Assembly: GCA_046542255.1 (NCBI GenBank)
Contig: JBKHBT010000098.1
Coordinates: forward strand, 1-12,937
DNA length: 12,937 nt
Direction: 5' to 3'
DNA from: JBKHBT01 sp046542255
GTDB lineage: Bacteria; UBP14; UBA6098; JBKHBT01
Shown here in pieces: positions 1 through 7,255 of the stretch; the first letter of the stretch is position 1; each line of letters opens with the position of its first letter. Made by a program: the position numbers and the translations under genes. The notes below the pieces were generated by a model, which saw only the letters and a list, made by a program, of their open reading frames with translations, was not told the DNA's origin and searched no databases.

Positions 1-2
1 AA

Positions 3-74
3 ATCGAATTAATATTTGGATATATCATCTCCGATATTATATTGTTGCCGGCTGAAGAATTTTATACAGCTTAG
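3..74 (+). other. Possible 3' end of an upstream coding sequence
   Basis: One frame is open from the window edge to a TAG at 72-74, giving about 23 residues ending in AEEFYTA. The stop overlaps the AGGAG ribosome-binding site of rseP (73-77), as expected for a coupled operon. In many bacteria rseP follows dxr or cdsA, but the peptide does not look like the C-terminus of either to me. Another frame is also open to 52, so a chance open frame is quite possible. Confidence 0.25.
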
Positions 75-82
75 GAGCTAAA

Positions 83-1147
83 ATGGATATCATTGTAACA
101 ATTTTCGCGACAATAATTGCGCTGGGCGCATTAATCATAATCCACGAACTTGGGCATTTCCTTATGGCTAAATTGGTCGGAGTCAAGGTCGAGAAATTCT
201 CGATGGGATTTCCACCGATTCTTTGGCGAAAGAAAATCGGCGAGACAGAGTATTCTATCGGAATACCTTATGGCGGTTTTGTCAAGATGAAGGGCGATGA
301 GGCCGATTATGAACCCGGCGAAGAAGGCCCAGAACCCGATAGCTTCTATGGAAAATCAGTTGGCCCAAGGGCTTTGATAATTTCTGGCGGAGTGATTTTC
401 AATATTATTCTGGCATTTTTGCTGTTTTTTGCTGTCAATATGTTCTGGGGAATCGGCGAAGCTATTACCGACCACGCAGTAGTCGGTATGATAAATCCGG
501 GAATGCCAGCGGAAGACCTCGGTGTCGAAGTCGGTGATACGATTATCGCTATCGATGGCCTGGAAGTGGAAACCTGGATGGATATGGTCGAGCTTGTACA
601 CGCCCTTCCTGATTCGATGGTCTCTGTTACCTGGAGGCATGATGGTGAAACAATTACCGACTCTATTATTACATATGCAAGAGTCCAGCCCGGCTACGAC
701 AAACCGATAGGCCTTATCGGGATTGGCCCAGCTTCGCGAAATATCTCTTTATCATTCGGCGAAGCCGTCAAATATGCTGCTCTTCAGGAGGTCAATGTCT
801 TTGCAGAAATGGTCTTCTTTATCTATCGATCGGTAACCGGTAATACATCAATGAAAGAACTGGGCGGCGTGGTGATGATTGCTCAGATGGCAGGTAAAAC
901 AGCTAAGATGGGAATATCGAAATATCTGATATTCATTGCATTTCTATCGATCAATCTGGCTTTTATCAATCTTTTGCCTTTTCCTGTTTTTGATGGCGGA
1001 CATCTTGTATTTCTTGGACTGGAAGCAATCCGTGGCAAGAGACTGCCGCTGCGCATACGTAGTGCAATACAGAATGTCGGGATCGTTATGATATTGATGC
1101 TTATTGTACTTGTTACGAGTAATGATATCATGCGATTTTTTCGTTAG
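83..1147 (+). CDS. rseP: RseP-family membrane zinc metalloprotease (site-2 protease)
   Basis: This is an intramembrane S2P/M50 protease. The family cuts anti-sigma factors and leftover signal peptides within the inner membrane. The 354-residue protein has the zinc motif HELGH at 21-25 in the first membrane helix, the GGFVKM segment at 64-69, one PDZ domain at about 131-200, and the third metal ligand in PVFDGGH (Asp304) near the C-terminal helices (about 280-300 and 330-347). E. coli RseP has two PDZ domains and about 450 residues; this is the shorter one-PDZ form found in many phyla. The ATG at 83 follows AGGAG (73-77) at 5 bases. A 34-base gap separates it from the next gene. The family call is firm; its substrate here is unknown, and no anti-sigma factor gene is in the window. 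Confidence 0.95.
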   Translation: MDIIVTIFATIIALGALIIIHELGHFLMAKLVGVKVEKFSMGFPPILWRKKIGETEYSIGIPYGGFVKMKGDEADYEPGEEGPEPDSFYGKSVGPRALIISGGVIFNIILAFLLFFAVNMFWGIGEAITDHAVVGMINPGMPAEDLGVEVGDTIIAIDGLEVETWMDMVELVHALPDSMVSVTWRHDGETITDSIITYARVQPGYDKPIGLIGIGPASRNISLSFGEAVKYAALQEVNVFAEMVFFIYRSVTGNTSMKELGGVVMIAQMAGKTAKMGISKYLIFIAFLSINLAFINLLPFPVFDGGHLVFLGLEAIRGKRLPLRIRSAIQNVGIVMILMLIVLVTSNDIMRFFR

Positions 1148-1181
1148 CTAGCTATAAACCCAAAAAGCAACTCTTTTTATT

Positions 1182-1652
1182 ATGCCGCAAATCAAAATAA
1201 TAACTGGGCCAATAAATTCAGGCAAATCTACAAGGTTATTCGAAATTGCTAATTCACTGAAAGCACGTGGCGAGAAGATTTATGGAATAATTGCAGAAGG
1301 CATTTTCGAAAATGATAAAAAAATAGGCTTCGACATAATCGACCTCGATACCGGCCACAGAAAGAAACTCGCCAGAACCAATGAAAAACTCGTTGGCTTC
1401 CAGCTTGGAAAATTCCATTTCTCGGAAAAAGCATTCGAATTTGCCAAAAGAGCTATCGAAAAAGGCATTGATGAAAAGCATCTCTTCATAGATGAAATCG
1501 GGCCTATGGAACTCGATAGAAAAGGCTATTTTGATATTTTTTCGAAATCTCTTTTCTCCTATACTGAGAATATCTATGTTGTAGTCCGCGAAAATATCAT
1601 GGATGAATTTTTAAGATTATTTGAAATTGATGATTTTTTGATTTTGGAGTAG
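1182..1652 (+). CDS. THEP1-type P-loop NTPase (NTPase_1 family)
   Basis: A 156-residue P-loop nucleoside-triphosphatase. The Walker A motif GPINSGKST lies at 9-17, the family-typical FDIIDLDTG at 50-58, and the Walker B segment LFIDEIGPMEL at 101-111. The pattern 'IGFDIIDL..TG ... DEIGPMEL' is that of the NTPase_1/THEP1 family. Its members hydrolyse NTPs slowly in vitro and have no agreed cellular role. The length is slightly short, as expected for bacterial members. No good ribosome-binding site precedes the ATG at 1182. It is followed after 3 bases by a polytopic membrane protein, so the two are probably co-transcribed and may work together, but this is inference from spacing only. Confidence 0.85.
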   Translation: MPQIKIITGPINSGKSTRLFEIANSLKARGEKIYGIIAEGIFENDKKIGFDIIDLDTGHRKKLARTNEKLVGFQLGKFHFSEKAFEFAKRAIEKGIDEKHLFIDEIGPMELDRKGYFDIFSKSLFSYTENIYVVVRENIMDEFLRLFEIDDFLILE

Positions 1653-1655
1653 CTA

Positions 1656-2468
1656 ATGAAGCTGAAAAATAGAATCTATGGCTTAACGGATATTTTGGTT
1701 TTCCTTATGATGCTTCAGGGAATTCTGGGGCTTGTCCTGCACCGGCTCTACCGCGATAGCAAGATGATCGCAGGTACATGGCATGCCAATGATGCTCTAA
1801 CCTTGATTCTTGCATTTTTTATGATTATTGCGATGCTTCGAACTCGCAAAGGGTCGATTAGGGCTGGTTTGCTTTGGCTCGGGATTATTGGCTATTCCAT
1901 CTATAATTACGGTTTCTATCTTCTTGGCGCCAGAATCAATGTTTTTTTCCCGATATATCTATTTGCCTTTATCTTCTCGATTATTACCATGATACTTTTC
2001 ATTTCTAATTTGGATATAGCCGAAATTTCGGCTCGTTTTTCCAGTAGAATAAAAAATCGGCTTCTTGGCGGTTATTTCATATTGATTGGATTTATGCTGG
2101 GCATAATCTGGCTGATTTTTTGGGCATTTTTTATCTTTGCCGGCAAATCCCTGCCGATTGCCGAGGATGCCTTCCGAACAGTTGCCACAATGGATATTTG
2201 TCTTATTAGTCCTTCTCTTATCATCGGTGGCAAGCTATTGTGGAACAGAAAGGATTGGGGTTTTATTATTTCGAGCATTTCGGGAGTACTTGGGTCTTTT
2301 TATCTGCTACTACTGACAATAAACAGTATTGCCTTTATTATGCTCGGACTTTCAGAAGCTCCTGGAGAACTCCCAATTTGGGGGACGCTTTTTGTATTCA
2401 CGTCTATTGCAACCATTTATTTATTTTCCACTATCAAAAAATATAATGAATTAAAATTTGATGTATAG
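1656..2468 (+). CDS. Uncharacterised eight-helix integral membrane protein
   Basis: A 270-residue protein made almost entirely of membrane helices (roughly 10-30, 46-62, 70-90, 95-117, 138-162, 180-195, 203-230 and 241-261), with no signal peptide. The block at 40-117 (GTWHAND, then RKGSIRAGLLWLG..GYSIYNYGFYLLGA..N) resembles a widespread but uncharacterised bacterial membrane family with a conserved G-W-x-x-N-D motif and a YNY-x-FYL-x-GA segment. I cannot give a family number. The ATG follows GGAG (1646-1649) by 6 bases, and that site lies inside the end of the NTPase gene, so translation of the two is probably coupled. No catalytic or transport motif was recognised. Confidence 0.75.
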   Translation: MKLKNRIYGLTDILVFLMMLQGILGLVLHRLYRDSKMIAGTWHANDALTLILAFFMIIAMLRTRKGSIRAGLLWLGIIGYSIYNYGFYLLGARINVFFPIYLFAFIFSIITMILFISNLDIAEISARFSSRIKNRLLGGYFILIGFMLGIIWLIFWAFFIFAGKSLPIAEDAFRTVATMDICLISPSLIIGGKLLWNRKDWGFIISSISGVLGSFYLLLLTINSIAFIMLGLSEAPGELPIWGTLFVFTSIATIYLFSTIKKYNELKFDV

Positions 2469-2511
2469 GCTTTTTCTTGTGGTTTCTATTAATTGCTATT
2501 AAATTAACAAT

Positions 2512-2922
2512 ATGGAAGAAAAGAAAGCGAACCATCCGCAATATCAAAAGCCACGTCTTCTGGTCAGAATAATCTTGATTCTCTGCGGGCTTTTCTTTGT
2601 AGGTTTGGGAATATTTGGCATAATAATGCCGATTTTGCCCGGGTATCCATTTCTTCTCATTGCAGGAGCATGCTTTTTCCGAAGTTCAGAAACACTCTAT
2701 AACTGGTTATATGAGAATAAGGTAACCGGCCAGACAATGCGAAGGTTTTCCAGAGAAGGGGGCATGAAGAAAAAGGAGAAGGTAATAACATTGATTATTT
2801 CCTGGATTATAATGATTCCAGCACTACTTTTATCATTGCGTTCTCCAGTTTTCCTTTCACTCATACTTATCATAACGCTTTTTAATACTCTATTTATAAT
2901 AATTTTCGTAAAGACGGTATGA
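2512..2922 (+). CDS. DUF454 (YbaN-like) inner-membrane protein
   Basis: A 136-residue small membrane protein of the DUF454/YbaN family, whose function is unknown. It shows the family signature: a first helix (about 18-38, GLFFVGLGIFGIIMP), the LPGYPFLL segment (42-49), then ACFFRSSETLYNWL (53-66), a cytoplasmic loop with VTGQ, and two closing helices (about 91-108 and 112-133). Full-length family members are about 120-150 residues, so it is complete. No clear ribosome-binding site precedes the ATG. It ends facing the minus-strand operon with a spacer of about 140 bases. Confidence 0.85.
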   Translation: MEEKKANHPQYQKPRLLVRIILILCGLFFVGLGIFGIIMPILPGYPFLLIAGACFFRSSETLYNWLYENKVTGQTMRRFSREGGMKKKEKVITLIISWIIMIPALLLSLRSPVFLSLILIITLFNTLFIIIFVKTV

Positions 2923-2932
2923 ATAGAACTTT

Positions 2933-3055
2933 TTAGGGATTCTCAAGGACAAGAAATGCATCGTGAAGAATCGTCCCAACAGGCATTTGTATCGCCTTCA
3001 TTATAATTCCATCCATTAAATATCGCCGGAATCCTTGGGCCGGCATTATCTTCAT
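2933..3055 (-). CDS. Possible 40-residue small protein downstream of DUF4321
   Basis: Eight bases after the stop of the DUF4321 gene an ATG (3055) opens a 40-codon frame on the same strand, starting MKIMPAQGFRRYLMDG and ending in FLVLENP. It would fill most of the spacer between the convergent genes. No ribosome-binding site is visible and I recognise no family. It could be a real small protein, the remains of a longer gene, or a chance open frame. A short GC-rich inverted repeat (3025-3029 with 3040-3044, GCCGG/CCGGC) lies inside it. Confidence 0.25.
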   Translation of the reverse strand: MKIMPAQGFRRYLMDGIIMKAIQMPVGTILHDAFLVLENP

Positions 3056-3062
3056 GATAGAA

Positions 3063-3323
3063 TTAGATAATCCACCATCTAAAGTAATATATCATCACCA
3101 AAAGAACCAGGAAGCTTACAACGGTGAAATTTATACTAAAGCCGAATGTGAAAGATATAGCTCCAAGGTCGAGAGTTGCCGTTTCCATGCCGAAATCGAC
3201 ACCTTTAATGAAAAATTCTCGAACCATGCCAGTCGGTGCCAGCATGTCAAAAAGTTCGCTTACAAGGCCGCCGGCGAGAATTCCTATAAATATACCGATT
3301 ATTAGAAGCCAGTGTTTTTTCAT
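3063..3323 (-). CDS. DUF4321 small membrane protein
   Basis: An 86-residue protein with an N-terminal membrane helix (about 5-25), a middle segment with TLDLGAISFTFGFSINF (50-66), and a C-terminal helix (about 66-82). The pattern of a GLL/GEL-type first helix followed by 'LDLG..SFTFGF...N' is that of DUF4321, a family of unknown function. Its ATG overlaps the TGA of purQ in an ATGA junction (3320-3323), so it is read by translational coupling as the last clear gene of the operon. No ribosome-binding site is seen. Confidence 0.75.
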   Translation of the reverse strand: MKKHWLLIIGIFIGILAGGLVSELFDMLAPTGMVREFFIKGVDFGMETATLDLGAISFTFGFSINFTVVSFLVLLVMIYYFRWWII

Positions 3324-4069
3324 AATTTATACATTGCCGCAAGTGATCTAAATATCCATAAACCATCTTCTGAACCCAAAATCTTCTCCGAGGCTCTTTC
3401 GGGATGTGGCATCATCCCCATAACATTGCCTCTCCTATTGGATAAACCAGCGATATTATTTATGCTACCATTGGGGTTGGCATCTTTTGTTACATTGCCG
3501 TCGCTATCACAATACCGGAAAACAACCTGACCCCGATCTTCTATTTCTTTTATTGTCTGCTCATCGGCAAAATAATTGCCTTCGAAATGTGCGATAGGTA
3601 TCCTGAGTGGCTTTTTATTATCCATTATCCTTGTGAAAGGTGTATCCAGACGGTCGGCTTTTATGCAGGTATAATCACAGATAAAGCTTACATGGTCATT
3701 ATGCAGCATAGCTCCGGGTAATAATCCAGTTTCGAGCAAAATCTGGAAGCCATTGCATATTCCGAGGACAAGCCCACCTTTTTCTGCAAAATCGATGATA
3801 TTTTCCATAATAGGCGAAAATTTTGCGATTGCACCGCTACGAAGATAATCGCCATAGGAAAAACCACCGGGAAGAATTATAAGATCGAGTCCGGCTGGAA
3901 TGCTCTTACTATCATGCCAGATATATTGCGTATTAAAGCCCATGACTTCTTCGAGAACCCAAAATGAATCCCGGTCACAATTAGAACCCGGGAAAATAAC
4001 AACTCCGGCATTTAGTGTATAGTCCAGATTCATCGGTTTGCAAGCGCTACATCCTTTACATCCGGCCAT
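3320..4069 (-). CDS. purQ: Phosphoribosylformylglycinamidine synthase subunit PurQ (glutaminase), with Cys-rich N-terminal tail
   Basis: PurQ is the class I glutamine amidotransferase subunit of FGAM synthase (step 4 of purine synthesis). It frees ammonia for PurL, with PurS as bridge. The 249-residue protein has the family start VVIFPGSNCDRD (23-34), the nucleophile in LGICNGFQ (Cys105), and the His/Glu pair in MMPHPE (His222, Glu224), so it should be active. Before the usual start it carries about 20 extra residues beginning MAGCKGCSACKP, a CxxCxxC motif (Cys4, Cys7, Cys10). A more standard start would be Met13, but GAGGAG (4077-4082) lies 7 bases before the first ATG and the upstream purS stop is one base away, whereas Met13 has no good site. 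PurL is not in the window. Confidence 0.95.
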   Translation of the reverse strand: MAGCKGCSACKPMNLDYTLNAGVVIFPGSNCDRDSFWVLEEVMGFNTQYIWHDSKSIPAGLDLIILPGGFSYGDYLRSGAIAKFSPIMENIIDFAEKGGLVLGICNGFQILLETGLLPGAMLHNDHVSFICDYTCIKADRLDTPFTRIMDNKKPLRIPIAHFEGNYFADEQTIKEIEDRGQVVFRYCDSDGNVTKDANPNGSINNIAGLSNRRGNVMGMMPHPERASEKILGSEDGLWIFRSLAAMYKL

Positions 4070-4070
4070 G

Positions 4071-4328
4071 TCAAATCTCCTCGATTTCCAAAATTTCGAA
4101 ATCTTCGATTATTGGATTCGATAGAACCTTTTTGGAAATCTCTGCGATTTCAGCTTTTGCATCACCTGCATTTTCAGAGTCTATATCAATAAAAAATGAT
4201 TTGCCGACATAGAGGCTATTTACATTTCCATATTCGAGTCTTTGCAGAGACTCCAATATCGTTTTGCCTTGAGGGTCAAGAACTCCCGGTTTCCTTTTCA
4301 CTCTGACTATCGCTTTGAATTTTTTCAT
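4071..4328 (-). CDS. purS: Phosphoribosylformylglycinamidine synthase subunit PurS
   Basis: An 85-residue PurS, the small bridging subunit that brings PurQ and PurL together in the three-part FGAM synthase. It has the family's opening strand (KFKAIVRVKRKPGVLDPQG, 3-21), then the helix and a Y-x-V-x-x-G-K-like segment (YVGKSFFIDID, 40-50). Length is normal. GGAG (4334-4337) lies 5 bases before the ATG, inside the pssA reading frame. The first 53 bases of purS overlap the end of pssA in a different frame. It is followed by purQ after a single base, which fits a one-to-one complex. Confidence 0.93.
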   Translation of the reverse strand: MKKFKAIVRVKRKPGVLDPQGKTILESLQRLEYGNVNSLYVGKSFFIDIDSENAGDAKAEIAEISKKVLSNPIIEDFEILEIEEI

Positions 4329-5055
4329 GACTGCTCCGTTTTTTGACTAGTATATTTGTTAGAAGATAAAGCTCTCTTGCAAAACAGAAAAGTATATAAA
4401 ATAAAATTATCGGAAATACGAAAATCTGCGCTCGAATAAGTATCAAGATTGCGAAGATTGCCAGAATAATCGCCTCGATTAATCTTCCCAAACGCTTCCT
4501 GGCAAATACCGACAAAAACCTGACATGTGAAATCATAAGCCAGCTCGAAACGATCAAAATCGGTACGATAGCCTTCTCCAAATCGAGAAAGTCCCAATTG
4601 AAAGAGCTACTAAACATCGTATAGCTAACCACAAAAAGAGCGGCTGCTGGCGATGGAAGCCCCCGGAAATATGGTAATTTCACCGGTTGTGCCTCGACAT
4701 TGAACCTGGCTAGCCTGAATGCGACCGCAATAATAAAAATTATCGGCAATACCAATTTCCAATCCGAGATAGTATAGCCACCCAATTGATGAATAAGAAT
4801 CATCGGGGCAATTCCAAATGTCAGGAAATCGGCCAGCGAGTCCAGCTCGACTCCGATATCAGATTGCGTCTTGGTAAATCTTGCGATCCTGCCATCCATA
4901 AAATCGAAAAATGCTCCCGCAAATATCAGCCAGGATGCACTCTGCACCTTGCCCTCTATGGACATCAAAATAGAAAGAAAGCCACAGAGAATATTGCCTG
5001 CCGTGAACATATTGGGAACATTCGATACCAATCTTTGTGATCTCTTCCTAACCAT
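4276..5055 (-). CDS. pssA: CDP-diacylglycerol--serine O-phosphatidyltransferase
   Basis: PssA transfers a phosphatidyl group from CDP-diacylglycerol to serine at the inner membrane, making phosphatidylserine. The 259-residue polytopic protein carries the full CDP-alcohol phosphotransferase motif D-G-x2-A-R-x8-G-x3-D-x3-D (Asp54, Gly55, Ala58, Arg59, Gly68, Asp72, Asp76). It is of the integral-membrane type found in Bacillus and many phyla, not the E. coli type. Several helices follow the motif up to about residue 237. The last 17-18 residues are polar (HEKIQSDSQSEKETGSS) and are encoded entirely by DNA that also encodes the start of PurS. The ATG overlaps the end of psd by 8 bases (5048-5055), so the two enzymes of PE synthesis are made together. 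Confidence 0.95.
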   Translation of the reverse strand: MVRKRSQRLVSNVPNMFTAGNILCGFLSILMSIEGKVQSASWLIFAGAFFDFMDGRIARFTKTQSDIGVELDSLADFLTFGIAPMILIHQLGGYTISDWKLVLPIIFIIAVAFRLARFNVEAQPVKLPYFRGLPSPAAALFVVSYTMFSSSFNWDFLDLEKAIVPILIVSSWLMISHVRFLSVFARKRLGRLIEAIILAIFAILILIRAQIFVFPIILFYILFCFARELYLLTNILVKKRSSHEKIQSDSQSEKETGSS

Positions 5056-5704
5056 TAAACACCGCCATTTCGCTCTCTCCCGCCTTCACTTTATCACCAA
5101 TCTTTACAAGGGCTTTCGCATCATCTGGAATGACGATATCGACTCTGCTGCCAAATTGTATCATTCCTATTACATCGCCGCGTTTTAGGCGGTCGCCGGG
5201 TTTTAATATGCTGTCGATTCTCTGGGCTAATAGGCCAGCTATCTGGATTATTTTCATTCTGCCTTTGCGAGTATTGAAAAAATGATGCATCTGTTCATTC
5301 ACAAAGGGGGCTTTATTCATGGATGCCCGAAGAAATTTGCCTTTTGTATATTCTCCGCGAAGATACTGACAATCAAAAATTGCACGATTGACATGAACAT
5401 CGAAAACATCCATAAAAATACCGATTCTTATAGAATCTCCAACGAAATCATCTTCGATATAAGAAATCTCGACAATTTGTCCATCTGCTGGCGATATTAC
5501 TGTATTCTCGGAGGCATCGCTATTTCTATGTGGATGGCGATAGAACCAGAAAACAATAGCCGAAAGCAGTCCAAAAAATACACCAGCAATAATCCCATAT
5601 GGTGCAAATCTCATGGAAATAATAATCGCACCAGCCAAAATAGCATAGCTTAAAATAAGCCCTTTTCGCAATATACGGAAATTACCTATTTTGCTAAATT
5701 TCAT
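5048..5704 (-). CDS. psd: Phosphatidylserine decarboxylase proenzyme, short type
   Basis: Psd decarboxylates phosphatidylserine to phosphatidylethanolamine and makes its own pyruvoyl group by cutting at a Gly-Ser bond. I place the start at the ATG at 5704, not at an in-frame ATG 30 bases upstream (5734): GGAGGA (5711-5716) sits 6 bases before it, and it forms an ATGA overlap with the stop of the radical SAM gene. This gives 218 residues, the usual size of the short class. Two helices are near the N-terminus (about 15-32 and 35-55). Conserved residues are Asp74 in SPADG, His104 in DVHVNR, and the cleavage site FGS at Gly185-Ser186. Downstream it overlaps pssA by 8 bases, completing a two-step PE pathway. 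Confidence 0.95.
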   Translation of the reverse strand: MKFSKIGNFRILRKGLILSYAILAGAIIISMRFAPYGIIAGVFFGLLSAIVFWFYRHPHRNSDASENTVISPADGQIVEISYIEDDFVGDSIRIGIFMDVFDVHVNRAIFDCQYLRGEYTKGKFLRASMNKAPFVNEQMHHFFNTRKGRMKIIQIAGLLAQRIDSILKPGDRLKRGDVIGMIQFGSRVDIVIPDDAKALVKIGDKVKAGESEMAVFNG

Positions 5705-6612
5705 AGATTTTCCTCCGGACAGGGCTGAATCCATCCATTTTGGATTCCGGAATCTTCGAGATATTTCAGCATTTGATAATATTCTTCGGCATTTATCCTA
5801 CGATGCATTGGTTTGTAATTATTTCGCTCTATTCCTGCGGTTTTATGCGCCGGAAAATATTGGCTCATAAAGCTAACATATGTTTCCATCGATATTTCTT
5901 CGGTTAGGAATTTCATAGCCTTATCGGTTGCCGATATATTCTCGGGCAATAGCAGATGACGGACTATAAGGCCTTTTTTGGCAATTCCATCATCGCCGAT
6001 TTCGAGATCGCCCACCTGCCTATGCATCTCTTCAATAGCGAGCCTGTTTATTTCGGGATAATCATCGACACCGGAATATTTCTTCGATAATTCACCCAAT
6101 GCATAGCGTATATCTGGCATGTAGATATCGATATATCCTTCGAGAAATCTTAGCGCTTCTATAGAATCATAACCACTTGTATTGTAAACGATCGGAATTT
6201 CAAGTCCCATTTCTCTTGCGGTGATTATGACTCTTCTGACTTGAACCACATAATGCGATGGAGTAACAAAATTGATATTGTGTGCCCCTCTTTTTTGCAA
6301 ATTAACCATGCCTTTAGCCAGCTTTTCGACAGAAAATTTCGCGCCGTGTCCCATCTGGCTAATCGGGTAATTCTGGCAGAAAATGCAATTCATATTGCAG
6401 CCGGAAAGAAAAACAGTACCGCTTCCGCCGCTGCCAGATATCGGTGGCTCTTCGCCAAAATGAAGATTAACGCTGGAAACATAAATATCCACGCCCATTC
6501 CGCAGGTGCCTTTTTGCTCGAAACGGTTCACGCCACATTCTCTGGGACAGATTCTGCAATCTTCTAAAATCTCAATTTCTTTATCGCTATATTTCAATAT
6601 ACCTTTTTCCAT
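5701..6612 (-). CDS. Radical SAM protein of the COG1313 (PflX-like) family
   Basis: A 303-residue radical SAM enzyme related to pyruvate formate-lyase activating enzymes but of unknown substrate. The cluster motif CNMNCIFC (Cys72, Cys76, Cys79) follows SGSGGSGTVFLSG. In front of it is an extra Cys set, CRICPRECGVNR...GTCG (Cys19, 22, 26, 37), typical of this family and possibly holding metal. Further signatures are GAHNINFVTPSHY, VYNTSGYDS, IDIYMPDIRY, and RHLLLP. The ATG at 6612 overlaps the mntP stop as TGATG; a GTG one codon earlier (6615) would also fit (GTGA). No ribosome-binding site is seen, so it probably depends on coupling to mntP. Its stop overlaps psd as ATGA. These enzymes are oxygen-sensitive as a class, which suggests an anaerobe. 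Confidence 0.9.
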   Translation of the reverse strand: MEKGILKYSDKEIEILEDCRICPRECGVNRFEQKGTCGMGVDIYVSSVNLHFGEEPPISGSGGSGTVFLSGCNMNCIFCQNYPISQMGHGAKFSVEKLAKGMVNLQKRGAHNINFVTPSHYVVQVRRVIITAREMGLEIPIVYNTSGYDSIEALRFLEGYIDIYMPDIRYALGELSKKYSGVDDYPEINRLAIEEMHRQVGDLEIGDDGIAKKGLIVRHLLLPENISATDKAMKFLTEEISMETYVSFMSQYFPAHKTAGIERNNYKPMHRRINAEEYYQMLKYLEDSGIQNGWIQPCPEENL

Positions 6613-7175
6613 CACTTCAAATATAAATGTTCTATCAAAATTTTCAAGCCAATAAGAATTAAAATGACTCCTCCGAAAATTTCGGCCTTTTTTCTGAAGT
6701 ATTTCCCAAAGAATTTTCCAATTTTATGGCCAATAAAAGAAAAGATGAAAGTAGTTATGCCCATTGTGATAAGAACAAGCATCATTGGAAATTCAAGTAC
6801 TGCCAAACTAATCCCCACAGCAAAGGCATCTATGCTTGTAGCGATCGCTTGTAGAAACATCCTTTTCAGCTCAAAGCTTTTTTGAATTTCCTGTTCATAA
6901 GATTCTGCAAAGGGTTCATAAATCATCTTGCCACCAACAAAAGAAAGCAAACCAAATGCTATCCAATGGTCGAAAAACGCGATCTCATCAACGATATATG
7001 CACCGCATATCCAACCAATTAAAGGCATTACTATGTGAAAAAGCCCGAATAAAGTAGAATTAAAAAATAACTTTGACAGCCTGAGGTTTCTAATCGATAG
7101 GCCATTTGCAATGGAAACAGCAAAGCAATCCATAGAAAGACCAATCGAAGTAAGCAATATCATATAAAAAGTCAT
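6612..7175 (-). CDS. mntP: Manganese efflux pump MntP
   Basis: A 187-residue six-helix membrane protein of the MntP (formerly DUF204) family, which exports Mn2+. The two internally repeated halves each hold the key acidic motif: SMDCFAVSIANG (Asp16) and ATSIDAFAVGISLA (Asp116). Length equals that of the family. Two starts are possible: the ATG at 7175, where AAGG lies directly against the start codon, and a second ATG four codons later (7163), which has AAGGA 11 bases upstream. The first puts Asp16 at the same distance from the N-terminus as in E. coli MntP. It is the first gene of the seven-gene run. No yybP-ykoY (Mn) riboswitch fits: the leader after the terminator is only about 20 bases. 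Confidence 0.92.
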   Translation of the reverse strand: MTFYMILLTSIGLSMDCFAVSIANGLSIRNLRLSKLFFNSTLFGLFHIVMPLIGWICGAYIVDEIAFFDHWIAFGLLSFVGGKMIYEPFAESYEQEIQKSFELKRMFLQAIATSIDAFAVGISLAVLEFPMMLVLITMGITTFIFSFIGHKIGKFFGKYFRKKAEIFGGVILILIGLKILIEHLYLK

Positions 7176-7195
7176 CCTTGTAAAGTCTCATCATT

Positions 7196-7232
7196 AAAAA
7201 AAGCTGCATCCTTATTTAAGGTTGCAGCTTTT
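7196..7232 (-). terminator. Intrinsic terminator after the transglutaminase-like gene
   Basis: Arms 7199-7211 and 7220-7232 form a 13-bp stem with one mismatch (AAAAGCTGCA-CC type) and an 8-base loop. Read on the minus strand it ends in seven Ts (7196-7202), 24 bases past the stop of the gene at 7256-8707. It should end transcripts coming from that gene before mntP. On the plus strand no T-run follows. A TAACTTTG box (7233-7240, minus strand) just upstream could be the -7 part of a promoter for mntP, which would put the hairpin in its leader, but no good -33 box accompanies it. Confidence 0.85.
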
Positions 7233-7255
7233 CAAAGTTATATTAACCAGCTTTA

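Noticed and set aside
1162..1179. Hairpin-like AAAAAG...CTTTTT between rseP and the NTPase gene
   Set aside because: The stem is six pairs, almost all A-T, so it is unlikely to end transcription.
3025..3044. GCCGG/CCGGC inverted repeat in the convergent spacer as a terminator
   Set aside because: The stem is only 5 bp with a 10-base loop and no T-run follows on either strand.
5705..5734. Longer psd reading from an ATG at 5734
   Set aside because: It would overlap the radical SAM gene by 34 bases; the strong GGAGGA at 5711-5716 and the ATGA junction point to 5704.
7176..7255. Manganese riboswitch before mntP
   Set aside because: The spacer is only about 80 bases and is mostly a terminator; there is no room for the yybP-ykoY fold.
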